Below, in pieces: positions 46,559 through 56,257 of a DNA stretch of 64,000 bases. The first letter of the stretch is position 1, and each line of letters begins with the position of its first letter. The position numbers were made by a program, and so were the translations under genes. The notes beneath the pieces were generated by a model. The model searched no databases. It was given only the letters and a program-made list of their open reading frames with translations, and was not told the origin of the DNA. The DNA comes from Halichoerus grypus (Eukaryota; Chordata; Mammalia; Carnivora; Phocidae): NCBI RefSeq assembly GCF_964656455.1, contig NC_135722.1, positions 110,924,234 to 110,988,233 on the forward strand. Reading direction: 5' to 3'.

Positions 46559-46618
46559 GCGCCTGCGCGTGTGTCTGCGCCTGCGCCGGGGCGCCTGCGC
46601 GTGTGTCTGCGCCTGCGC
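46559..46618. promoter_or_regulatory. Duplicated block of NRF1-like sites
   Basis: A 28-base block is present twice exactly (46559-46586 and 46591-46618), separated by four bases. Each block holds CTGCGCGTG and CTGCGCCTGCGC, close to the NRF1 recognition pattern GCGCNTGCGC. It lies upstream of the candidate BIRC2 start. Confidence 0.65.
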
Positions 46619-47022
46619 GCGGGGACGGCGGCGGCCTGCGCGCGCTGTGGCTCCGGCCCGGCGGCGGCCGGGAGAGCGGCGGGGCGTTAATTAAAGGTTG
46701 ATTACAGTTTGGACTTCGTAGTCTCTTGAGAGTCACGGCCACTCTGGCGTCACTCCGTGTGTGTCTTGTCTGTAATCTGTCGGTCTCCGTCCCGGGGGCA
46801 GGGGCAGTAGCGGCGGGCCCCGGGCGTGAGCGCGGCCGGCGGTTCCCTGCGGACGCGGTGCGGGGCGCGCTGCGGGCGGGAGCCGCGGTTTCCCGGCGCG
46901 GGGACCCTGGGCCGCCCCGCGCGCCGCGTGAGTGGAATCGGATGCTGTGTCCTGGCGGGGGAACTCCGGGGGCGCAGCCGCTTCAAAGACCGCACACCGC
47001 CCGCCGCTGGGGGAGGCAGCCC

Positions 47023-47032
47023 GGGGAATTCC
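47023..47032. promoter_or_regulatory. kB-type site GGGGAATTCC
   Basis: The ten bases fit the NF-kB consensus GGGRNWYYCC. They lie in the distal CpG island upstream of BIRC2. Confidence 0.5.
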
Positions 47033-47264
47033 GGCGCCCGCGCCCGCCCGCCCCCCGTCGCAGAGCCGGGCCGGCCGGCGGCATCCGCCACGGGCCCCGG
47101 TGCCCAAACACGCCCACGGACGCTCGGGCGCCTCCACGCTCGCCCGGCCTTCAGCCCGAGCCCCGGTCGCGGGAGCCGCGGAGACACGGCCGGCTGCTCG
47201 CTCTGCAGCCGAGGCCGTTGCTCTCTCGCTGCTTGTCCCGGCCGGACGATCCGATAACGGAGAC

Positions 47265-47274
47265 GGGAAATTCC
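47265..47274. promoter_or_regulatory. kB-type site GGGAAATTCC
   Basis: A second perfect GGGRNWYYCC match, 242 bases from the first. It lies at the outer edge of the CpG island. Confidence 0.5.
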
Positions 47275-47340
47275 ACGTTCTGGAAACTCAGAGCCTTAAA
47301 TGCGTTTCCCCCAAGAAAGCACGTAAGAACATTCAGGTAG

Positions 47341-48395
47341 AATAAATACTACTTTTTAACTTTTAATCTTGTATAAGCTTGTGGCTTAGTGTTAATTTAT
47401 TCAGTTACCCATTTACTCGATTTCTCTTCTTCATACATGTTGTGCAGAGTCACTGGTGGTTTTTAAAAATAGGCCGAATATTTCTGCTGAGGTTGCCATC
47501 CTCATACTTTTAACATTTATGTAGAAAAAATAACAGGATCCAAGACAATTTTGAGGAAGAAGAATACGATTGAAGGGACTTGTCCACCAGATACCAACTT
47601 ACGTAATGAAGCCCCAGTAACTGAAACAGTACGTTGTATCACAGACGGACGGATAAAGCAACAAGATTAAGAGCCCAGAAAAGAAGACCTACTTACATAC
47701 TATGTATACGAACTCGATACGCCATCGGCGTTACATGTTAGTGAGAAAAGGATTAACTGGTCAGCAAGTAGTGCTAAACAAACAGTTATTCCAAAGGAAA
47801 ATAAAATTAGACTGTGACCTATTAAAAAACTATTTAAAGAAATTCGTGGATAAAAGCCCTGAAAGTGAGCAGCTATCATATGAATCCTATTTCGCGCAGC
47901 TCCTGTCATTACTGGTGCCGCAGGCTACAAAACGTAATTTTTCCTCTACCCTCTGGGCTCTTGGCTGAGACACCCCTGTAGTAAAATGATGAACGGGAGG
48001 AAAGCAAACCCAAGTTTATAACATGGATGCCTCATGTACACTATGGGAGAGATCAGAACACTGAGTAACTCCGCGAAACGGCCCAAGCCATGGCCTTAAA
48101 CTCCATCTCCAGCCAAAGACAAAAGACGTTGGGGGTGGGGAGTCGGTTATGGGAAGTTACCAGAAAATCACAGTAAACAAGGGTAAAGCTGCTATGCAAT
48201 GTAAGTCCTTGCCTTCTCCACTGATACGAATGTCTAGAGGTTTGGTCATCCCCTTCTTCCTGGTACAGCCAAGAAGACACTTTTACAAATGGGGATTTCC
48301 CTTATATACAGAAACATCTCTTACAAAAAGGCAACTTCTACTCGGTTTTCAGAGTTTATCCTGTGTCTGCTGTGTGTTAAAAATAACCAACTCAA
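47341..48395. other. Intergenic stretch between BIRC2 and BIRC3, part 1
   Basis: The part from about 47545 to 47980 has L1 ORF2-like phrases (AAGAGCCCAGAAAAGAAGAC and neighbours) but is very worn. The remainder is not recognised. No SINE is present until 48397. Confidence 0.4.
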
Positions 48396-48396
48396 G

Positions 48397-48585
48397 GGCG
48401 CCTGGGTGGCTCAGTTGGTTAAGCGACTGCCTTCGGCTCAGGTCATGATCCTGGAGTCCGGGGATTGAGTCCCGCATTGGGCTCCCTGCTCAGCTGGGAG
48501 CCTGCTTCTCCCTCTGCCCTTCACCTCACTTGTGCTCTCTTTCTCTCTCTCTCAAATAAATAGATAAAACCTTTTAAAAAAATAA
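48397..48585 (+). mobile_element. CAN-SINE
   Basis: Head GGGCGCCTGGGTGGCTCAG, core, and a CAAATAAATAGATAAAACCTT tail. AAAAATAACCAACTCAA before and AAAAATAACCAGCTCAA after are near-exact target-site duplicates. Confidence 0.94.
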
Positions 48586-48589
48586 CCAG

Positions 48590-49115
48590 CTCAACATAAT
48601 TCTTATGTCAAAGAGACATATTTTAGGGTGAGCAAAAGTCTACTCTTCAGTCCTCAGGGGTTATCTTAGGCCAATAGAGCACATTCACATTGGCTTCTGC
48701 ATCCTTTTGACATGGCCCTAGTAGTCTTTGCTTGCCAGGCTGGTTTTGTACATGGCTTATCTCATACCTGTAATAAGCATTTACTCAAAGTGCCCTGATT
48801 CATTTAGTGGGATATGGTATTTAAAGACCATAAATCTGAATGTTTGTGGTGCTGATTCTTCTTGAATTGTAATGTTTTTATAACCTGTTTCATGAAGAGC
48901 TGGGTAATATGGTCTTGTTTTGAGTTTTTCTTTAATTTGTTTTCATAATAAAATGCACCATGAACCTCACCTTGAATTCCAACTCAGGAATTCAAGGTTT
49001 TATTTAACCTCATTGATCATATATCCCTCCCTTCCTTCACACTGAAAAATCTCCATTCTACTCCCTTCCTGCTGCATTGGTAATAATTTCAACATTGTTT
49101 TTATGGTTCATTTTT
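48590..49115. other. Intergenic stretch, nothing recognised
   Basis: AT-rich DNA between two SINEs; no repeat family or gene was assigned. Confidence 0.5.
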
Positions 49116-49120
49116 TTTTC

Positions 49121-49323
49121 TTTTTTTTTTTTTAAGATTTTTATTTATTTATTTGAGACAGAGAGAATGAGAGAGGGAGAGCACATGAGAGGGGGGAGGG
49201 TCAGAGGGAGAAGCAGGCTCCTTGCTGAGCAGGGAGCCCGATGCGGGACTCGATCCAGGGACTCCAGGATCATGACCTGAGCCGAAGGCAGTCACTTAAC
49301 CAACTGAGCCACCCAGGCGCCCT
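49121..49323 (-). mobile_element. CAN-SINE, inverted
   Basis: The + strand shows TTTTTTAAGATTTTTATTTA first and ends GAGCCACCCAGGCGCCC. T-rich TTCATTTTTTTTTC flanks appear on both sides. Confidence 0.94.
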
Positions 49324-49329
49324 CATTTT

Positions 49330-49935
49330 TTTTTTCATTTTTAATGTGCTGTTAATCATGTATTTATCCATATATCCCTTTTTCTTAGATAAAGAGTAGC
49401 ATGCTTTTTTCCTCCTTTTTTCACTTAATAGTAAATTCTGGAGATCACTCAATACGGTCATAGAGAGAGTCCTCATTTCTGCCCAATACTCCAATGTGTA
49501 AAAGTACTATAATATATTCAGCTAGTATCATAATGTATTCAAATACTCCTTACTGATGAACATCTGGGTGGTTTCCAATCTTTTGCTATTACACATAGCA
49601 CTGTAATGAATCATCATGGACATACATCTTATTTTAAGATATATTCCCAGAAATTGGACTATTAGGTCAAATGGTAAATTCATATGTCATTTTGCCAGCC
49701 ATAGCCAAATACCCCTCGCCCTCCATAGGAGTGTTAGCATTTTGCAATCCAGCAAGCAGTGTAAGTGGGTTCCTTTTTTCTACACAGCTTCACCAGGGGA
49801 GTATGCTGTCAGACTTTCAGGTTTTTGCCAGTCTGTTAGATAAATAGTATTTCAGTGTAGTTCTTTTATTGCTCTATTATGAATGAGATTGAACATCTTT
49901 TCATATGCATCAATTGCATATGTAATATTTTATGT
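49330..49935 (-). mobile_element. Inverted old LINE-like fragment
   Basis: GATGAACATCTGGGTGGTTTCCAATCTTTTGC-type sequence and ATTGGACTATTAGGTCAAAT follow the reverse complement of an L1 3' region. The edges are approximate. Confidence 0.5.
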
Positions 49936-49939
49936 TTAA

Positions 49940-52490
49940 AAATTAAGTATACAAGAAGGTCAGGATTGACTCTGTGGTATTGCTAAAGAAAAAAATATTC
50001 TGACACTTGCTGAAATGTCGACAGGGAGGGAAGACTTTATTCGGGACAGTTGCAAAAATGCATTGCAACAGGGTGACGGAGCAGGCTGGCCTCTGGATAC
50101 AGCAAAGGAGCTGAGGACTAATAGCCAACCAGCAGAATGAGGGGTTCAGTGGGCACAAAATCACTTAGCGGAGTCATCGAGGGCAGGGGGATTCTTGCTG
50201 AAGCAGGCCAAGGGCTCATGGTCAACTAAGGGGGATAAGGAATGTGGTCAGATATCAAGGGTGGGGACATTCTCACTAAGCAGCCTTAGCAGGACTCTTG
50301 CTAAGATGGGGGAAGGCAGGCAGAAGATGGGGCCCCAGGGCCTAGACAGGATGGAGAACACACTGACTTAAATCTGTATAACAAACCTCCCCCGAGTTTA
50401 CTGAGCTTTTCCTGCTAACCTCCCCAGAACTGGCCTCCCCGCACCTTTTCCTTTTGTCTTTAGCTGTGGCTCAGGCCCCGTCAGGAGTTAACTCATCTCT
50501 CCCATGTAAGGGTAAACTACACGCTAAACTTGTCTCGTTTGCTCTTGTTAAACTCTCGGTCAAGAACTCAGAAGGGTAGAGGGAAAACTATTTTTTCTCG
50601 CATAGGTCAGTCCGTACTGTAGGGAAGGTGCCCCAGCTGGGTCCTGTAAGTTAGCCGGGACAAAGATATAGTAACAAGAGAAAAACAGAAGTTTATTAAA
50701 ATGTGCATCACACATGTACAGAAGAGAGCCCTCCGTGATGACTAACCCGCAGAGGCCGTTAGAACTTGGGATTAAATCCCAACAAAGGAAATGAGATTTG
50801 GGGATTCTGGGTGAGAGAGGAAAGGCAGAGGAAAATGGCCGGAGAAATATGGTAAACAGGAGTTCTTTAGGAACGCATGTTTTGTAGATTGAAGTCCATG
50901 CCTTCTGCATTGTTACGAGTTGAGTTCTCTTCCTGATACTTCAGGGAGAGACATCTCTACAAATAGAAATTTACTTTGTAAATATAAATTTCCTTTTGGG
51001 AAAGAAAAACTTGCGCCCTGTTTTTAGAGCTTTTCCTGCCTGTGATGGTTCTCTATGGCCTTCAGCTCGAAATAATCCACCTACCAAAGAGACACATTTT
51101 GGGGTGGCACATTTCTGGTACCGCTGAGTACACAGAAGAAATGCATACTTTCCTGAATTCTTGAAGTAGTTCATTAAAAGGAGTAAACAGAACCCAGAAC
51201 ATTAACAACCAGGACATCTGGGCCCTATCACGGCTCCTTCCTCCAACGTTTGGTTACTTACAAGCATTCTGAGCATTATCTTTCCATCCATTTTTTAAAA
51301 ATCATTTTATATTTCTGTCTTAAGACTTTGTTTTGATATAAAAGCTTTTCATTAGGGTTTTGGAACTACAACGAATCTGAAAACCCACTTGATTTAATGA
51401 GCTCATTTTACACATGAGGACGTGACCAAGATGACTGCAGAGGAGATTTCTAGAGCTATCTTGTGGAGAAACTGAATGTTCATGACAGCTTTAAAATTGT
51501 GTTGTCTGTATCGAAGTCAAATTTTCTAAATTACAGAAATATTTAAAAACTTAATAAGTAAACTTTAATCCTTTAATATGAATTAAAATCTCAGCAGCTC
51601 TCATTTCAAAAGGCAACGTGCTAAAAGTTAGGATGATAAGGGTGTTCTATTTCTGGGTTAAAGGGGGGCCCGTATATTGGCCTCATACCGTTCGTTGACT
51701 TCTTCACGGGAGGCTGGGACCATTCGCTCAAAAGCCTGCCTGTGCCAAACTCAAAGTTTTAGACGTCTGATTGCTTTAAATACATGCCCAGTAACCACAT
51801 TTCGAGCCACTTGGAGCCTGGGCGCCGCGCACACAGCCCCCGCTGGTTAAGGACGCCCCCGAGGCTGTGAAAGCCCCCGCGCTCGGCCGCCCAGCTCCCG
51901 GCCCAGACCCCCGCCAGCGGCCCGGCTGCATCGCCCAGACGTGAGCGTCCTCTCCGCCCCTGTCGCCTGGAGCTCCCTGGAGCGCAGCCCCTCCAGCGGG
52001 GGTCCCCCAGCGCGGCTTCTGGAGGGTCTCCTGCTGTGGGGGCGCCTCAGACACCACGAAGATCACGCTCAAGTTGGCGAGGCTGCCACCTGCGGCCGAT
52101 CAGCCCCCACATCCTCCTTGAACTTCTCACAGAAGGAATCACAGTCCTAAGGAAAAGCCAGTCACGTGTGGGCAAATGCGAGGCAAAGGGGACCTTGCTC
52201 CTTCTGTATTTCCTGACAAAGGAGGCAAAGATAAAAGATTCCCAGGATCCAAACCGCTGCTGCAGGTGCAGGGAGGGCTGTATCAGACAGCAATCATGTG
52301 AGGGGCTCTGGACGGCTGCGGCCACAGGATTACTGGAAAACCTCGAAAATGTGCAATAAATAAACAAAACTTTACAGGACTTGGAGAGCTGAGTTCTCCC
52401 CATGCCCAAGGTAATCAAGATTACACAAATACTGAAACCATGGATGTTTTAAAAGATGACGGCTTAAAATCATGCTAATCTTTGCAATAT
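49940..52490. other. Intergenic stretch, no gene recognised
   Basis: Contains unique-looking DNA and a small GC-rich patch at 51800-52110. A worn retroviral or other repeat may lie around 49960-50560, but I could not assign it. No exon-like structure was found. Confidence 0.35.
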
Positions 52491-52494
52491 ATGC

Positions 52495-52960
52495 TGCTTG
52501 TCACAATGTATTAACTTTAGGCTTAAACTCTGCTGCTTTTCCTTGAGTTCTGTTGATGTGGGGAACAAAGGCAGAAGGAAATGTAGATAAAACGAAATGT
52601 CCCCATAACGTGCAGCCCACTGACAAGTACTTGAGGCCGGCAAAGCATAACCTTCCTCCAGGAACTCCCAATCATAATGTTAATGCCTCGCTAGAGGGAA
52701 AAACAGCCTTAGCCTGACAACAGCAAGGCCTCTGGCATCCTGAGAGTCTTCTCTAGCATTTGAAAATCCTTCTGGATCTTCCCTTGCCTTTACTTCCCCC
52801 GACTCCGAAGTAGATAATCAGTTGCCCTCACAGTCTCCTTGCTGCCCGCAGGTCCCGTCCCCGGGCTTTAGTAAAACCACCTTTTTGCACCAAAGACGTC
52901 TCAAGAATTCTTTCTTGGCTGTCGGCTCCAGACCTCACCAACGTTCCAAAACTACACCAA
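52495..52960. mobile_element. Solo LTR-like stretch (class I endogenous retrovirus type)
   Basis: The last third (52850-52950: TAAAACCACCTTTTTGCACC, then AAGAATTCTTTCTTGGCTGT and GGCTCCAGACCTCACCAACG) resembles the 3' end of class I LTRs, where the R/U5 border precedes a primer-binding site. I see no gag, pol or env frame beside it, so a solo LTR is likeliest. Both edges and the family are uncertain. Confidence 0.4.
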
Positions 52961-53274
52961 TATGGTCTTGGGCAAATTATTTAACTCATTTAAGAAATAT
53001 TTATAGAATATATACTGTGGACATAAATTCTAAAACTGTCCTTGCCCACGAGCTCATGGGCTAGCAGAAGAGACCAATAAAGTCATCATAAAGTCAAGCA
53101 CAGGGACAATAAGGGAACACGAGAAAAATTTAATGCAGGAGGGGGGTGTGGATGGCGGCAGAGTAGCTTCCTAGAGAGAATAATATTTTATAGTGCATAT
53201 TATCTTTGTATACACTCTGATGGGTCTCTAATGTCTCAAAGTGATACAATTAAGAACAATTATATTTATCTAGA

Positions 53275-53560
53275 CCAGGGCCATCCAATAGAAATGTAAT
53301 GTCATTTATGTAAGTAATTTTAAATTTCTAGTAACCATTTTGGGTAAAAAGAAACAAGTGAAATTATTTTTAATATTGATACAAGCCAACGTATCTGAAA
53401 TATTATTTCAATATGCAATCTATATAACTTATTGAGATATTTTACATTCCTCTGTGTTAGGTCTTTGACATTTATTGTATATTTTATAGTTACCATACAT
53501 CTCAATTCAGAGGAAGGTACATTTTAAGTGCTCAGTAGCTTGGCTAGGGACTACCTTATC
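53275..53560. repeat. Old interspersed repeat, family uncertain
   Basis: CCAGGGCCATCCAATAGAAA through AATTTCTAGTAACCATTTTG to AAGTGCTCAGTAGCTTGGCT matches the order of a common mammalian DNA-transposon-like repeat beginning with a CTGTCCAATAGAA-like phrase. I cannot name it reliably. Confidence 0.4.
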
Positions 53561-53661
53561 AGACCACACAAATCTATTTTCCACCAGAATTCCCAATATT
53601 TTCAAGTATGAAGACCTCTCAAAATATTTTGAGGTTAACCACATTATAGTTTGACACTTTT

Positions 53662-53850
53662 TAAAGATTTATTTACTTTAGAGAAAGAGAGCATGGGAGG
53701 AGGGACAGAGGGAGAGGGAGAGAGAGAATGTCCAACAGACTCCATGCTGAGCCCAGAGCCTGACATGGGGCTCGATCCCAGGACCCTAAGATCCAGAACT
53801 GAGCCAAAATCAAGAGTCGGATGCTTAAATGAGTCACCCAGGTGCTCCTA
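53662..53850 (-). mobile_element. CAN-SINE, inverted
   Basis: TTTTTAAAGATTTATTTACT ... GATCCAGAACTGAGCC ... GAGTCACCCAGGTGCTCC is a whole SINE in reverse. ATTATAGTTTGACACTTTT and CTATAGTTCAACACTTTT flank it as worn target-site duplicates. Confidence 0.9.
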
Positions 53851-54030
53851 CTATAGTTCAACACTTTTAATACCCACTGACTGATAAATCACTGAAAAAG
53901 TTCTTATGAATACATTGAACAATGCTTTTCCATGTGTTTCTTTTGCATACGAGTGTCTACTGTTAAGAAACAAAATTCAGCCAAGTAAATTTGAAGATGT
54001 AATTGGCTTCATTAAAGGGTTCATGAAATG

Positions 54031-54212
54031 GGGGCGCCTGGGTGGCTCAGATGGTTAAGCGTCTGCCTTCGGCTCAGGTCAGGATCCCAGGGTCCTGGGA
54101 TCGAGTCCCGCATCGGGCTCCTTGCTCGGCAGGGAGTCTGCTTCTCCCTCTGCCTCTCACTTGCACTCTCTCTCTCGCTCAAATAAATAAAATCTTAAAA
54201 AAAAATAAAAGA
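54031..54212 (+). mobile_element. CAN-SINE
   Basis: Head GGGGGCGCCTGGGTGGCTCAG, core CTCAGGTCAGGATCCCAGGG, a short CT part and a CAAATAAATAAAATCTTAAAA tail. Confidence 0.93.
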
Positions 54213-54214
54213 GT

Positions 54215-55620
54215 GAATCCCTTCAACATTCCGTCTGATGGTTTTGCCTGGAATTACTTAGTAAATACCCACGTGGTCTACGAGGACACGTGAGACCTCA
54301 GGAGGGGGGAAGACAGTTGCAGGACATCAACTGTGACCATCAGGGACCAGCAGCCACCAGCAACAGTAACTCTCAGGAAGTGACAAGAGTGACGTGTCAT
54401 GAGCATGACCCAAGTATGAAATTAAGCTCAGCGCAACGTTCTGAATTGTAACACTTATTATATATTGTATATTGAGGTTTAAACCATCTACCTAATTCAG
54501 GGGACTGAAGACCAGGTTGGATCGGGACAGAGAGGATAAGGCTGGAGAGCATTAAATGAATTAATGCAGGTCAAGCACTTCAAAATGGTGCCTGACCATC
54601 AGCACACTGAGCTACCATTATTATCTACAGCGAATTATTTTTTCCAAAACAGAATTTCAAGTTAACTAACACTTAGCGGGATAAAAAAACATTTGAATAA
54701 TAAGTTGGCTATGTTGGCTATGAATCACCAAAATGAGCAATGAACAAGAGTTTCACAGTGAAGATGGCAAAATTCAAATATTACGTGCCGTGCCGTAAGG
54801 ACCAGATTTAAAAAAAAAAAAAAAAAGAATGTTGCAAAAGGGAATGTACTTTCGAAATATTTATCCTATAACAATGTTAGGTTACAAAGGGCCTAAACAA
54901 CAAAGCAGTGTTGCAAACAATTTAGCCGGGTGCCCCAGGAGGAAGCTGTTAGTATGTATCCTTTTTACAGAGAGGCAAAATCAGCCGCACCGCAAAGGAG
55001 TAGGTCTCCCTGTGCCGACAGATGGCCCTTCTCGTCCTTGCTGGGTTCCCAACCTTTCTCTGCAGGACTCCAGCAGATATCTAGAACTGCTTTAGGGGCT
55101 TGGCCTTTGTTCGTCCCCAGGCAATATTCCCTATTCCAGTGTTACTTCCGGTTTTAAAGCCCCAGTAGGTCTACAGGAAACCAAGGATAGAGAATTATTA
55201 ATCGGGCATGCTGAATACCAAAAAGTAATGCAAACAAGGAAAATTTTTGCTGCCCTGACAGTATGGAATAAATTTATTCACCAGAACGGGCTGTTGGTTC
55301 CAGCCCAGGCTGCTAACAGGTAGACTGAGTCCCAGATTTCAGAGCAAAGTGGTGAGAACAAAGCACGGAACGTTTCCCGATGGGTAGGGCAGGCATGAGA
55401 CTTCCTGAACGAACAAGCAAGCTTGCTGATCTCGACTCAGACATCCCACAAAACCCTGCTGATGAAAGCCAGGTGTGATCCCCCCTTGGGATCTACGGTG
55501 TGAATGAAGCAGCATCTTCGAGAAAGGGATCTAAATATAGCTCAACACCCATGGGGTCTTAAGGAGGTTGGAGGCAGCCTGGGAGGGAGCAAACGGACAC
55601 AGAAATAAAGAGTTTAAGAA
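54215..55620. other. Intergenic stretch downstream of BIRC3
   Basis: No gene or young repeat was recognised. Short frames at 54829-55157 lack any domain feature. Confidence 0.45.
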
Positions 55621-55638
55621 CAAGAGTAATTTTATGGC

Positions 55639-55644
55639 TTTATT
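55639..55644 (-). terminator. BIRC3: Probable BIRC3 poly(A) signal
   Basis: TTTATT on the + strand is AATAAA on the coding strand, about 420 bases beyond the BIRC3 stop. A nearer ATTAAA also exists around 56030. The assignment is by position only. Confidence 0.5.
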
Positions 55645-56063
55645 AAAATGTTCATCACAGAATTCTTTACAAAACCACCAAGTCCCCAAAAAGTCATTCA
55701 ACAAATATCAAGACCTTCTACATACAGGATTTGGATCAAGAAAGGCAGATAATCCGTGCTCCTGTTTCTTAATACGACTCCAAAGTATTTAAAATTCTGA
55801 AAGCTTCATTCACTTACGAGTTCAGTAGTGCGGAAATTCTGATTTAGTATTGTCCCTGTAGTGCTCTTTGTTCACATGAACAAAAGCCTATCGTTCTCAC
55901 TCTCTCTTAGGTACACACGGCTCACAACGTTTGGATATATGTTTATATCAGTTTTGAGTTGCAAGTAGATAAATATCTTAAGGAAACCAACCAGCATAGT
56001 AGTCAAAATTACAATACATTTAATTCATTAATTTTAAAGTGTAGGCAAAGTTTGGGATCTTCC
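55645..56063 (-). other. BIRC3: BIRC3 3' untranslated region (inferred)
   Basis: AT-rich sequence between the TGA stop and the coding-strand AATAAA, without repeats or long frames. Confidence 0.5.
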
Positions 56064-56257
56064 TCATGAAAGAAACGTCCGCACTGTGCCCTTGACTGGG
56101 CCCCTGCAGATCGGACATCTTCGTAGAGACGGGGCGCAGTCTCTGCACACGACCAGGTGGCCACACGGAATGAACACTATGGAAACTTCTTTGTCCATGC
56201 ACACTTTACACGTCCTCTCTTCCTGCAGCCTCCTCAACTGCTCTTCCACTGGTAAAT
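56064..56257 (-). CDS. BIRC3: BIRC3 last coding exon, RING domain
   Basis: The acceptor is TTCTCTTGGTAG and the stop is TGA. It encodes [20 protein letters not shown], the RING loop with [20 protein letters not shown], and ends [12 protein letters not shown]. All eight zinc ligands are present. Two positions that are Lys in the human protein appear as Arg (VVCRDC, SLRRC). The open frame upstream of 56257 ([14 protein letters not shown]...) is intron. Confidence 0.95.

Larger units (their letters stand above)
45480..47340. promoter_or_regulatory. BIRC2: CpG-island promoter region of BIRC2
   Basis: A GC- and CpG-dense block of nearly 2 kb in an otherwise AT-rich region, located at the 5' end of BIRC2. 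It holds the candidate noncoding exon 1, a palindromic CRE, duplicated NRF1-like sites and two kB-type sites. There is no obvious TATA box, in keeping with a broad housekeeping-type promoter. Long open frames here (up to 445 codons) are products of GC richness. Confidence 0.85.

Noticed and set aside
45405..46742. 445-codon open frame on the - strand over the BIRC2 CpG island
   Set aside because: The translation is low-complexity Arg/Gly/Ala/Pro from GC-rich DNA. It crosses the candidate exon 1 and its splice donor and has no domain feature. GC-rich DNA lacks stop codons by chance.
47702..47968. 88-codon + strand frame near the BIRC2 promoter as a possible small gene
   Set aside because: It overlaps worn L1-like sequence and has no recognisable feature or splice context.
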